From contig JADJSA010000001.1 of NCBI GenBank assembly GCA_016711925.1, positions 868,001-932,000 of the forward strand: DNA of 64,000 nt, read 5' to 3'. The stretch comes from Candidatus Methylophosphatis haderslevensis. Lineage in GTDB: Bacteria; Pseudomonadota; Gammaproteobacteria; Burkholderiales; Rhodocyclaceae. The position numbers and the translations under genes were made by a program. Shown piece by piece: positions 17,864-26,548 of this stretch; the first letter of the stretch is position 1; each line of letters begins with the position of its first letter. The notes under the pieces are model-generated. The model saw only the letters and a list, made by a program, of their open reading frames with translations, did no database searches and was not told the DNA's origin.

Positions 17864-18778
17864 GCGCCCATGCAACCCTGAGCCGCCCTTGGCACGAGTC
17901 AGGTCCAGACTTCAGAACTGGAACCACCTGCGACGAAGCGTGGTCGACGGAAAGCGGGCGGAAGTGACCTTTTGCGTCACATGCGCTGGCGCAGCCCGAC
18001 GAATCGTCGCGACGGACCGGATCCGTTCCGTGCTCACGGTTGGTTAAAGGTGCCCGCTATATCCGCCTGACTGCAATTTGGCAATCGTTAAGAACGCCTT
18101 CTCGGGGGCTCACCTGGTGCGCCGTTCAAATATTGTGGATGAGGCGACCTTTCGCGCTTGAGTTGTGACATCTGGCATTGACACCGTTTGGCACGTCGTT
18201 TGCTTTTCCTTGTGCGTGGATTGAAATATTTTCGCAACTCTATAACCTTCGGCTCGGAATCGCTTGATTTTGCCTACTACCCAGATGAGACCACATGACG
18301 AAGACGAGGAGATCGCGGTGGTGATCACATGCTTTGGATTTGGATGGTCTCGATTCGACTTCGGTCACGAGCGCTTTGGCGGCGTTCTCCATTTCAAAGT
18401 CTGACACCCTGTGGTTATACGAATCATAGTGGCCGACAGACTCGTTGATTCTCCGGTGATCGGGGGCACCAACTATCAGACCTTGACGACGCACCCGCCG
18501 ATATTAGTCGCCAAGCGTTGGCCGAAACCCTTACACATTCGCCTGTGTCGTGAAATGAACTACTTACGATAGCACTTCCAAAAAGAAGAACACGATTCGG
18601 GCCTACACGCAAGTTTAGATATGTTCCTCCTTGCTTCTCTCTTGATCTACCACTGCAAACGAGAGTAAGTCTAGGCAAGACTTTTTAGTTGGCTCACACA
18701 CCTCGAAGGAAGGTACTTCAAATGCAAATTTCAACTCTATTTCGACACATGCCTTGGGTCGATCGGAAAGTTAGACTT
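17864..18778. other. Long intergenic region upstream of a secreted protein; holds a sigma-54 promoter
   Basis: About 915 bp between IS66 copy A and the secreted jelly-roll gene. All six frames are broken and nothing is recognised as a protein. A tiny frame at 18285-18404 (39 codons) lacks a ribosome binding site. The notable element is the sigma-54-type promoter at 18189-18203. If that promoter serves the 18779 gene, the 5' leader would be about 560 nt. Confidence 0.5.
18189..18203 (+). promoter_or_regulatory. Sigma-54 (RpoN) -24/-12 promoter
   Basis: TGGCACG-TCGT-TTGC matches the RpoN consensus TGGCACG-N4-TTGC at every conserved base, with the strict 10-nt spacing between GG (-24) and GC (-12); T-rich sequence follows. 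RpoN and the PrsK/PrsR pair are known regulators of PEP-CTERM/EPS genes in some betaproteobacteria. The expected start of transcription is about 18215, reading toward the secreted protein at 18779. No enhancer site was identified. Confidence 0.7.
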
Positions 18779-19744
18779 ATGAAAACGCGTACTTCTGGCA
18801 GTCGTGCCATTGTTGTGTCAATTCTTTTGACCGCCTTAGCGTTCATGCCCAAGGCTTACGCTACGGTGTATTTTTCGTTTGATGCAGAAAGCTCGACCGT
18901 AGGGTCCCAACTCACCAACCAGCCGTTCTGTAGTTGGGAATGCATTGGGGAAGGGTACCAATCGATAGTTATAGGAATGATTGGGGCAACAGGTGGGGCA
19001 CCCCAAGGATCTAAGTACTTCTACTGGAACATCGTACAAAACCAGCACTCGCACTACAATGAAATCCGCCAGTCGCCGAATCTGCCCAGCGGAACCAACA
19101 TGCTCGGGAAGACGGTATACCTAGCGTACTATTTCAGATTTGATCGATCCAGCGGTGGCACCCGGTACGACATTTTTGAAAGGGGGAACGGGGTGCAGAG
19201 CGCTGAGAAAGGGATAGAGATTCGTGGTCCTGGACTGCGCTGGGTAACGAGCATGGGGCAATGGGACTCCCTCCCGGCAAATGCATCAGGCAAATTCTCA
19301 ACGTTTGTTGGAAACCCCTCATACCACCTCAACTCTAGCCTCGAACATAACGACATCTATTACCCAAACCAAGGCGGATTCTCTGGCAGCAACCCTATTC
19401 AACTAGACTATGAGAAGTGGAATTCGATAGTATTCGGTATCAAGTTAGCCACTAATAGCACTGGCGCAATTTCGATGTGGGTCAACGGTACAAAGACGCT
19501 TGAGTACCTTAACATTCCGACGGTTGCGTCGGGAACCTCCGCGGTTGCTGTGGAATACTTGGAACTGGGCGGTACTTTGTGCCAACCGGCATACGATTGT
19601 CCGCCACACACTCGCAAGTATGACGCAATGCTACTTACCGATAGTTGGCAGGATATTTTGAACGGTGGCTATTTGACGGTCAGCGGAGGCGTCTCGAACC
19701 CTCCCCCCGCTCCCTTACTCCGCCAACCAACGGTAACTCAGTAG
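18779..19744 (+). CDS. Secreted jelly-roll (concanavalin-like, polysaccharide-lyase-like) protein
   Basis: Protein of 321 residues from ATG 18779, which places a signal peptide (SRAIVVSILLTALAFMPKAYA) at the N-terminus; an earlier start would bury it. The mature part is beta-rich, with TVYLAYYFRFDRSSGG, YEKWNSIVFGIKLATNSTGAISMWVNG and YDAMLLTDSWQDILNGG. This pattern resembles the jelly-roll of polysaccharide lyases and LamG-like domains; catalytic residues cannot be assigned with confidence. It may cut or bind the EPS made by the locus. The C-terminus is odd: after SNPPPAP the frame ends within 10 codons. A one-base shift gives LTPPTNGNSVVN, a more natural linker continuation, so a missing base in the C run (about 19705) is possible. 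Likely RpoN-dependent. Confidence 0.65.
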   Translation: MKTRTSGSRAIVVSILLTALAFMPKAYATVYFSFDAESSTVGSQLTNQPFCSWECIGEGYQSIVIGMIGATGGAPQGSKYFYWNIVQNQHSHYNEIRQSPNLPSGTNMLGKTVYLAYYFRFDRSSGGTRYDIFERGNGVQSAEKGIEIRGPGLRWVTSMGQWDSLPANASGKFSTFVGNPSYHLNSSLEHNDIYYPNQGGFSGSNPIQLDYEKWNSIVFGIKLATNSTGAISMWVNGTKTLEYLNIPTVASGTSAVAVEYLELGGTLCQPAYDCPPHTRKYDAMLLTDSWQDILNGGYLTVSGGVSNPPPAPLLRQPTVTQ

Positions 19745-19930
19745 TTAATTGTCTCGGCGCCCACGTCGGCATCACTCAGATTCCTGAAAGCCTGCCGGCT
19801 GTGCCTGTCGTCGGGATTTCTCAAACGCTCCATCGACGTTCTGCACCGCGCGTCGACCAACGCACGTAGCCCGCAACGGCCGGACGCAAGTGTTCTTCCC
19901 CGCTCCGCCGCACGTTGTCCTGTTTGCGAA

Positions 19931-19959
19931 GGTGTCCACCTGAATCCAGGGTGGACACC
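19931..19959. terminator. Perfect 10-bp inverted repeat between converging genes
   Basis: GGTGTCCACC (19931-19940), a 9-nt loop and GGTGGACACC (19950-19959). It lies between the convergent secreted-protein gene and the GT-C-like gene, where a bidirectional terminator is expected. No T-run follows, so it could instead be a leftover of a mobile element. Confidence 0.4.
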
Positions 19960-21319
19960 AAGGTGTTCCGCACGATCGCGCAACAGCCCCAAATTCACAA
20001 TATCGATCCTATTCCACCCATCATCGCGTAGATTGAGAACCACGATTGAGCGGAAAAATAAACTGACAGCATCATCAAAAACGCAAGCACTAAAGAGGCC
20101 CATCGATTCCAACGATCATGGCCCGTTGCGATCCCTGCAATTAGCAGCATATGAGAGGCAATCCAATGCTGCGAGTAAAGAAATGGGGTCCCTCCCCAAA
20201 AGAGGTGCAGCCCAAAATTCAGTGCCATCATTGCAAGACAGGAAAGCGCAACGTATACGCCACCCGCTACGTTGCGGGACATCCGGTGCGCACCCACAAG
20301 CGCAACCATGATTACGAATCCACCCAAAAACCAAGTTCGTACCGAAGGGTGCGCGGCGGATTCGACCATTATCGTTCGGATCTCTTTTCCCTTAATCGCA
20401 CTTCGTCCATCGATCAGTTTTTGAGGTGCGAAGGATTCGCCAATTGCCCCGACCATCTTTTGAACGCGCTGCGCCTGACTCTCATTCGGCGCAAATTGCG
20501 AAATGTGAGAGGGTGAGGGGCCTTGTGGCACGCCATAGCGATAAACGGCAATGCTACTACCCAGCCCGACAGAGATTGCCAATCCCGCGGCCGACGTCTT
20601 CGCTGCAACCAACGCAGCCGACGCGAAGCTTTGTCCTTGAGATAGATCTGCAAAGAAGCGACCGACAGCGATGAATGCCGCATTGGTAACGGTAACTCCG
20701 CTCGCCAGAGTCGCTAACAATATCCACGTCCATTCGCGGACGCCGCGTCTATTGATAGCAACACTTGCAGTTATCGACAGCAAGACAACACAAATGACGC
20801 GAGTCAATGCGAAATGATCTGGAATGCTGCCGAAGATCATGTTGGAGAATGCGAACAAATTGATCGCGTTTAGTGCAAACAGCGGAAATCCAACAATTCC
20901 AAGTTGTACGAACAGGCGCATCATTAGTACTGCCCCGGCACTGCATAGCGTCGGCACAACGAGCAAGGCTAGAGCCCCCCTCAAAACAAGGGCATCCACA
21001 GGTGTCCCGAACAACCGAAGCACACTTGCGACTACGCGTAGAACTGGAGAAAACAGATACGCCAGAAGGGGGTGTACCGAATCCGGAAGCGCCCAGTGCA
21101 GCGATTCAATGCTTCCCCACCCGTTCGCCATCACAGAAAGCCTCGCATTCGGATCGGCTTCAAAAAGCAAATCATAGTCGTCGAACGCTCCGGCACGGAG
21201 GAGCCACAATTCAATCCCCAATGACATTGCAAAGGTAAAGACGAACAGCCAGATAGCAATCCTGTATCGATCTGGGAACTCAGAAGTTGGTTGGGCGGCT
21301 AGCTGATGCACTGTTCTAA

Positions 21320-22501
21320 GGAAACGCTGAACAAGTAACCACAAATCGCGACGGTGAACGCAGATTGAGATGAAATCGTGAAGCGAATCGATTTTTCATC
21401 GGAGAGAAGGTTGTTTTTGAGCCGCGAACCGGGAAGACTTCCCGCTTCCTGTTCATGCCGGACGCACCTGTGCCGTCAGGGGTCGTCCCCATTTGCTGGC
21501 ATTGAGCATCGCCAGCATGGCGAAGGCGCGGTTGGCATTCTTCGCCAGACCGCGATAACGAACCTTGGCAAAGCCCCAAAGGCGCTTGAGAGTCAGGAAG
21601 GGATGCTCGACCTTGGAGCGCACACTGGACTTGCGCCGATTCGTGGCCTTGTCCGCCTCGCTCAGCGGACGGTTCTTGTGGGCGCGTTCGTTGGTGAAGT
21701 CTTTGGCCCTCGGCGCAAGGGTCTTGAGCCGCTCCCGCTGATCCTTGCCCCGGTAGGCGCTATCACCGTAGAAGCGGGTTTCCTCGCCATGCAACAGGTT
21801 CGCCACTTCGTGGCTGTCATGAACGTTGGCGGGCGTGACGCTCGCGCTATGGACCAACCCGCTCTGACTGTCCACCCCGATGTGGACCTTCATGCCGAAG
21901 TACCACTGGTTGCCCTTCTTGGTTTGATGCATCTCGGGATCGCGGCTCTTCTCCTGGTTCTTGACCGAGGGCGGCGCGGCAATCAGCGTGGCATCGACAA
22001 TCGTGCCGCCCGAGAGCTTCATGCCATTGGCCAGCAGCAACTCGCCCACCTTGGCGAACAGCGCCGCGCCCAGTCCATGTTCTTCCAGCAGGTGACGAAA
22101 GTTGAGCAGGGTCGTCGCATCGGGCACCCGCTCTCGTCCAAGGTCGATGCGGCAGAACTCGCGGAACACAGCAACATCGTAGAGCGCGTCTTCGCAGGCT
22201 TCGTCGCTCAGGTTAAGCCAGTTGGCCACACAGTACATCCGCAGCATCCGCTCCAGGCCCACCGGCGGCCGTCCATTCCCGGCCTTCGGGTAATGCGGTT
22301 CGTTCAGCGCGCAGAACTCGGCCCACTGCATCAGGCTTTCCATCCGCGCCAGAAACTCCGCCTTGCGCGTCGCCCGACCGCGCTTCTCGAATCCTCGACC
22401 TGCCGCCAGCGTCATCTGCTTCATCGTCTTATCCCTTGTGATCGAACATCTTCGTCTGACTCTATGACGAAGAAATCGTTCACGACTTATTCAGTGTTTC
22501 C
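21320..22501 (-). mobile_element. IS5-family insertion sequence (1182 bp)
   Basis: Imperfect terminal inverted repeats GGAAACGCTGAACAAGT (left) and GGAAACACTGAATAAGT (right, reverse complement). They are flanked by the 4-bp duplication CTAA (21316-21319 and 22502-22505), which fits the YTAR target preference of IS5. It contains one transposase gene and disrupts a membrane-protein gene. Confidence 0.95.
21453..22424 (-). CDS. IS5 DDE transposase
   Basis: Transposase of 323 residues, intact. It has the N-terminal DUF772-like region (GRPPVGLERMLRMYCVANWLNLSDEACEDALYD) and the DDE residues in GTIVDATLI, YGDSAYRGK and RSKVEHPF. KNQEKSRDPEMHQTKKGNQWYFGMKVHIG is typical of the IS5 group. The intact frame and matching ends suggest the element may be active. 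Confidence 0.95.
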   Translation of the reverse strand: MKQMTLAAGRGFEKRGRATRKAEFLARMESLMQWAEFCALNEPHYPKAGNGRPPVGLERMLRMYCVANWLNLSDEACEDALYDVAVFREFCRIDLGRERVPDATTLLNFRHLLEEHGLGAALFAKVGELLLANGMKLSGGTIVDATLIAAPPSVKNQEKSRDPEMHQTKKGNQWYFGMKVHIGVDSQSGLVHSASVTPANVHDSHEVANLLHGEETRFYGDSAYRGKDQRERLKTLAPRAKDFTNERAHKNRPLSEADKATNRRKSSVRSKVEHPFLTLKRLWGFAKVRYRGLAKNANRAFAMLAMLNASKWGRPLTAQVRPA

Positions 22502-22624
22502 CTAAGGCACAGAAGACGCTGTTCGCTTGCTTTGTGCCATTCCCGATATAAGAAGGAAGGATAGAAAGGAAGGACGCGATTGGCTGAGTCGCGGAAATTG
22601 AGACTCACGTCGATAACCAGACAA

Positions 22625-24115
22625 TCACAAGATTGCGGCTGCGACAAAGCAACAAATGATTGACGCTACTACCCACCGACTTCCCCTATCGCGGGCGGCA
22701 AATACCAACGGATCGTCGTGCATTTCACCTCGAGCAGTCTTCACCCAGAGTCTGCTGATCCAATAGAGCAGGGCCGCGCAGATGAGCCAGAGAAGCTCTG
22801 GCGACGAAAAGCGATGCGAATTTTGGGGATCAGTGATGTAAAGAGAGAATATGACGATTGCCGAAAATCCACTCGCCGTGCCCAGAGAACGAAGTATATC
22901 GGCATCTCCAACGTTGTAGTCCCGACCAACAGTACTCGTTCGCTGTCGAGATTCCATAACATATAGTTCAGCGCAGCGTTTTACGAGCGCCAAACTAAAG
23001 AAGAAGAAAACGCAGAAAGCCAGTAGCCAATAGGACGGGACAACCCCAATTGCGGCGGCCCCTGCAATTACGCGAAGCGAATACAACACTGCCAACGTGA
23101 GTGCGTCAATCAGGACATACCGCTTCAAGAAGAGCGAGTAACCGGTCGTAATCGAAAAGTACAAAAGGAGGCATACTAAGAATTGAAATGACAGTGTTGC
23201 CGCAAGCACAATGCTAACCAAGGAAAGCCCCACGGCAATTGCCATGCCTGTCTGCGGCATGACCCCTCCAGAGGCAAATGGGCGAAACCGCTTGCGCGGA
23301 TGTGCGCGGTCAGAATCCAAGTCAAGCAGATCATTCCAAATATATGTCGCGGAAGCAACGGCGCAGAACGCAATCGCGGCCAACATAGCCGCCGACCATG
23401 CCCCCCATCGATTGAATGAGAGCGAGGTCAGTAGTGGGACGAAAATCAAGAGATTCTTGAGCCATTGGTGAGGCCGCAATGCACGGAACATCTGGCGCCA
23501 TGGCTGCTCTGTGTCTTGAATGTGAGCGCAGACATTTGCCGAATCGATCGCGCTGCGAAATACACGTGGTGATACCTGGACCAGAATCGCTTTCCGTGCT
23601 TCTCGCCAAATCGGGAGATCTTCAGGGCCATTCCCGACATAGTCAAACGGGCCATCTGAAATCTTGCGAATCTGCTCAAGCTTGACGCTACCCTTAAGAT
23701 TGCGCTTGCCATCGCTTGCTAAAACCCCCTTGAAAAAGCCAAGATGCGCGGAGACTGCCTCGGCGACTTGCACATCCGACGCAGTGGCAAGATAGATGCT
23801 CCGCCCTCTCGCCGCTTGGTCGCGTAGGCATTTGCAAAGTGACGCCCGAAATGGAAGTCGTGCAATTTCAATCCGTTGAATCTCGGCAAGTTTCGATTTG
23901 AGAAAAGCGCGCCCAGACAAAAGCCAAAGCGGAACTTTCACCAATGTCAACGGCATTCGCCTGATCGCGTTTAGAAAGCTCTCCACCAACAAATCCGTAC
24001 GCACCAACGTACCGTCGAGGTCAACGAACATTGGCACGGAGAGATCCACCGAACAAGCTACGAGGCCATCGAAACAGCCTTCTGGAACCTCACATTTCCC
24101 AACCGACTTAGTCAA
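22625..24115 (-). CDS. HAD-UbiA fusion: phosphatase-like domain plus polyprenyl-type membrane transferase
   Basis: About 496 residues. Residues about 30-210 are a HAD hydrolase (VDLDGTLVRTD with nucleophile Asp; YVGNGPEDLPIW as the distal Asp motif). From about 225 a UbiA-type prenyltransferase begins: RPHQWLKNLLIFVPLL, NDLLDLDSDRAHPRKRFRP (NDxxDxxxD metal motif), and about eight or nine membrane helices. The closest known branch is decaprenyl-phosphate phosphoribosyl transferase-like proteins, so it may attach a phospho-sugar to polyprenyl phosphate and dephosphorylate it (inference). Start: TTG 24115 has a perfect GGAGGT 6 nt before it, whereas the ATG at 24133 has none; ATG 24031, just before the HAD motif, is also possible. 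Confidence 0.82.
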   Translation of the reverse strand: MTKSVGKCEVPEGCFDGLVACSVDLSVPMFVDLDGTLVRTDLLVESFLNAIRRMPLTLVKVPLWLLSGRAFLKSKLAEIQRIEIARLPFRASLCKCLRDQAARGRSIYLATASDVQVAEAVSAHLGFFKGVLASDGKRNLKGSVKLEQIRKISDGPFDYVGNGPEDLPIWREARKAILVQVSPRVFRSAIDSANVCAHIQDTEQPWRQMFRALRPHQWLKNLLIFVPLLTSLSFNRWGAWSAAMLAAIAFCAVASATYIWNDLLDLDSDRAHPRKRFRPFASGGVMPQTGMAIAVGLSLVSIVLAATLSFQFLVCLLLYFSITTGYSLFLKRYVLIDALTLAVLYSLRVIAGAAAIGVVPSYWLLAFCVFFFFSLALVKRCAELYVMESRQRTSTVGRDYNVGDADILRSLGTASGFSAIVIFSLYITDPQNSHRFSSPELLWLICAALLYWISRLWVKTARGEMHDDPLVFAARDRGSRWVVASIICCFVAAAIL

Positions 24116-24285
24116 GCGAATACCTCCATCCAATCAGAGACATTGTGAGACCTTACCGCGAATTGCTGACACCAACTCCTGGCTCAACTTTGTTTCTTCT
24201 GGAGTCCAGACAAACACGAACGTCGGCAACATTTCAGTCACGTGAGGCAAACAATGCAACATGCGCAGTCATGTACGTAAGTATC

Positions 24286-24300
24286 CCCCGGCAACCGGGG
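24286..24300. repeat. Small GC-rich stem-loop between deacetylase and HAD-UbiA genes
   Basis: CCCCGG-CAA-CCGGGG, a 6-bp perfect stem with a 3-nt loop, in the 236-bp gap between two minus-strand genes. It could end transcription of the deacetylase operon, but no U-tract is visible on the minus strand. Confidence 0.35.
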
Positions 24301-24369
24301 TCTCGCTCGGTAGGCTAGTAGTGATTAGTCGGCCGTAGGCGATTCAAGGTATTTCGCAATCCTGACAGA

Positions 24370-25386
24370 TCAATCGCAAAGAACAAATCCGAGAACTTCC
24401 GGGTGAATCCAAGGCTCTCGAACTCTCCCTAATATGAAGCCGCCGAAGTTCATAGGAGACAACGAATCAACATTTTTGCCGCCAACGCAGGTAAACGCGC
24501 CTACGTAGCCGGCTCCCTGCGCCAGCTCAATCGTCTTCTGAGTGAAATTGCCGTTCGGATACGACAAGAACTCAACTGGACACCCTACCTTTTCCTCAAT
24601 GCACCTTTTCGACTCCACCAATTCATTCTGGGCTTGATCGTCTGAAAGGCGGTCGAGCAACTCATGACTGACCGTATGAGATCCAAAATGGATTCCGTTC
24701 TGTGCCATTTCGGCAATTTCGTCCCAAGAAAGCATTGCGTGATCCGATTCCCTTAGATTCACCTCAAACGTCTGACGCAATGCAGCCGCCAATGCCTCAT
24801 TGTGCTCAACGTCAAACCTCTTCAGCGCAATGACCAATTCATGAATCAGAACGCCTTTGCGAGAATCATCGGCTAGGACAACCTCAACCACGCGGTCAAT
24901 CAATGGTCTAGAAAATCGCTTAGCCAGTCCCTCCAGCAAACCAACTTTCTTGCCGTTCGGGATTTGCGCAAGGACTTCACTAATTTGTTCGTGCCAAAAG
25001 ACTCGGCTTGTTCCAATTAGACCGGTGCTAAGAAAAATCAGCGCAGGAATATCGTATTTCTTCAGTATGGGGAATGCATGGTCGAAATTGTCTTTCCATC
25101 CATCGTCAAAGGTTACAAGGCAACTCTTTGCCGGAAATTTCCCCCTACTACGAATGACGTTGGAAACGTCCGTGGGGGAAAGCACAGAATAGTTATCCCG
25201 CAAGAAGCGCATCTGGTGGTCCAATGCATTCGCAGAAACCTTCAACGAGTCGTCAAGGTCCGGCAACCGTGAGACGCGGTGATACGTGAGTACCGTAAGG
25301 CCTCGCCTGCGCAGCAACCATGAAAGTAGACAGTACAGAGCGACCAATGCAACCTTCTTAGGCCAAATCATTCGCGTTTTCAGCAT
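24370..25386 (-). CDS. NodB-type polysaccharide deacetylase
   Basis: About 338 residues with one N-terminal membrane anchor (KKVALVALYCLLSWLL). NodB motifs: LTVLTYHRVS, LVTFDDGWKDN (catalytic base and metal Asp) and HFGSHTVSHELLDRL (metal His pair); EFLSYPNGNF follows. A roughly 90-residue insert lies between motifs 1 and 2. It is predicted to deacetylate the EPS or its lipid-linked precursor. Start ATG 25386 is chosen; TTG 25416 and ATG 25371 are alternatives. In each case it overlaps the 3' end of the upstream GT4 gene, so the two are translationally coupled. Frame intact. Confidence 0.88.
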   Translation of the reverse strand: MLKTRMIWPKKVALVALYCLLSWLLRRRGLTVLTYHRVSRLPDLDDSLKVSANALDHQMRFLRDNYSVLSPTDVSNVIRSRGKFPAKSCLVTFDDGWKDNFDHAFPILKKYDIPALIFLSTGLIGTSRVFWHEQISEVLAQIPNGKKVGLLEGLAKRFSRPLIDRVVEVVLADDSRKGVLIHELVIALKRFDVEHNEALAAALRQTFEVNLRESDHAMLSWDEIAEMAQNGIHFGSHTVSHELLDRLSDDQAQNELVESKRCIEEKVGCPVEFLSYPNGNFTQKTIELAQGAGYVGAFTCVGGKNVDSLSPMNFGGFILGRVREPWIHPEVLGFVLCD

Positions 25387-26524
25387 TCGACATCCGCTGA
25401 TTTTCATTCGAATCAACTAAGCGTGTAAAGTGGAAAACCATTTTGGCGACAACAGAATCCCAGTTGAATCGCTCCCGCGCCCTTCTATTTCCAAACTCTC
25501 CCATTCGGCGGGCCAATTCCCTATCTCCGAGCAACTTCATAATCCGATCGGCCAAGGCCGCCGAATCGCCAACAGGGACGACGAAACCGCCTTCCCCATC
25601 CCCAATTATCTCGGGCATTGCGCATGTATCTGAGCCGATGCAAGGGGTCTTGTAGGCGAAAGCCTCGGCGAAGACTATCCCGAATGGCTCATAAAACGAG
25701 GGCATCGCAAAGATCGACGCCTGTCGAAAATACGCCGCCAGCTGTTGCTTGTCCGTGACCCTACCTACGAATTCGACACCATCCTCATTTTGTGTGGTGT
25801 CTGGCCCGACTACTATGAGCTTCGCACCTGCAATGTTCTTCCGGACACGGCGAAATGCCTCGAGCAGTACCGCACCTCCTTTGCGCTCAAAGTTTCTGCC
25901 AACAAACAGTACGGTCTTACCGTCATATTCCTTTTCAAAGTCCTGCACTGGAAGATTGGTGCCCGCATAGACAGTAACTATCTTCTCGGCAGCAACTCCG
26001 AAATCCGCGATCAACGAGTCTTTCAGCCAATCACTCATAGTAAAAACGAGCGATGCGGAATTGTAGACCCGCCTTTCGCGGGCAATGGCCCGCCGCAATG
26101 CACCGCCGCCGTAATGCGCTCCTTGCGAAAGCTCGCCTGCTTTTGCAGCGAGCACAACGTTGCTATCGTGATAACTAACAAACGGACGTCCGATATCGAG
26201 TGGAGGGTGGAACATCGCGCCATCTTGAAAGATCAGGTCGAAATCGCGATCCAATCCTTCTAGGGCACGGCGCGCGCTTGCAGTACGTATATCGAAAGAC
26301 CACGCGTTTTGATGCAGACGATTGCCCCATCTCCGGCGGTCTGGTGAGAAGGTGGCCAACGCGACGCAAGCCTTGGTTATCCCCCGCAGATCTAAGTCGA
26401 ATACGTCGACCAAGTCGCATTGGTCTCTTAGACGAGAGAAGAGGCTGAAGTTCACGCCTGATCTACTCAATGGGTGAAACGGATCCCCCAAGCTAAGACC
26501 CACAACGCGAACCTTCTTCCTCAT
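25358..26524 (-). CDS. Family 4 glycosyltransferase
   Basis: Retaining GT-B transferase of 388 residues. The C-terminal nucleotide-sugar domain has LFVGRNFERKGGAVLLEAFRR, KLIVVGPD and the EX7E element PSFYEPFGIVFAEAFA, followed by GDGEGGFVVPVGD. The N-terminal domain is shorter and variable, as usual for acceptor binding. No signal peptide; cytoplasmic or peripheral. It is the first gene of a pair with the deacetylase. IS630 copy 1 is inserted 24 bp before the start codon, likely cutting the gene off from its original promoter or operon. Confidence 0.88.
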   Translation of the reverse strand: MRKKVRVVGLSLGDPFHPLSRSGVNFSLFSRLRDQCDLVDVFDLDLRGITKACVALATFSPDRRRWGNRLHQNAWSFDIRTASARRALEGLDRDFDLIFQDGAMFHPPLDIGRPFVSYHDSNVVLAAKAGELSQGAHYGGGALRRAIARERRVYNSASLVFTMSDWLKDSLIADFGVAAEKIVTVYAGTNLPVQDFEKEYDGKTVLFVGRNFERKGGAVLLEAFRRVRKNIAGAKLIVVGPDTTQNEDGVEFVGRVTDKQQLAAYFRQASIFAMPSFYEPFGIVFAEAFAYKTPCIGSDTCAMPEIIGDGEGGFVVPVGDSAALADRIMKLLGDRELARRMGEFGNRRARERFNWDSVVAKMVFHFTRLVDSNENQRMSNAENANDLA

Positions 26525-26548
26525 GTCGCGATTCGAGTCACAAGACTA

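Larger units (their letters stand above)
19995..22608 (-). pseudogene. GT-C-like polytopic membrane protein interrupted by IS5
   Basis: The main body (21319 to 19995) encodes about 440 residues with some ten membrane helices. An early extracytoplasmic loop, DDYDLLFEADPNARL, contains acidic residues, followed by HPLLAYLFSP, a layout seen in lipid-sugar-dependent GT-C transferases; no specific family is claimed. IS5 (21320-22501) sits in the N-terminal coding part with a CTAA duplication. Removing IS5 and one CTAA joins the frame cleanly: ...SEQRLLCL from 22506-22608 continues into RTVHQLAAQ. The reconstructed start is GTG 22608, 16 bp after the HAD-UbiA stop, so both were probably one operon. 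With IS5 present the ATG-like start inside the IS end (21344) could still give an N-terminally altered protein. Confidence 0.7.

Noticed and set aside
18285..18404. 39-codon small protein under the sigma-54 promoter
   Set aside because: No ribosome binding site and no recognisable features; likely chance.
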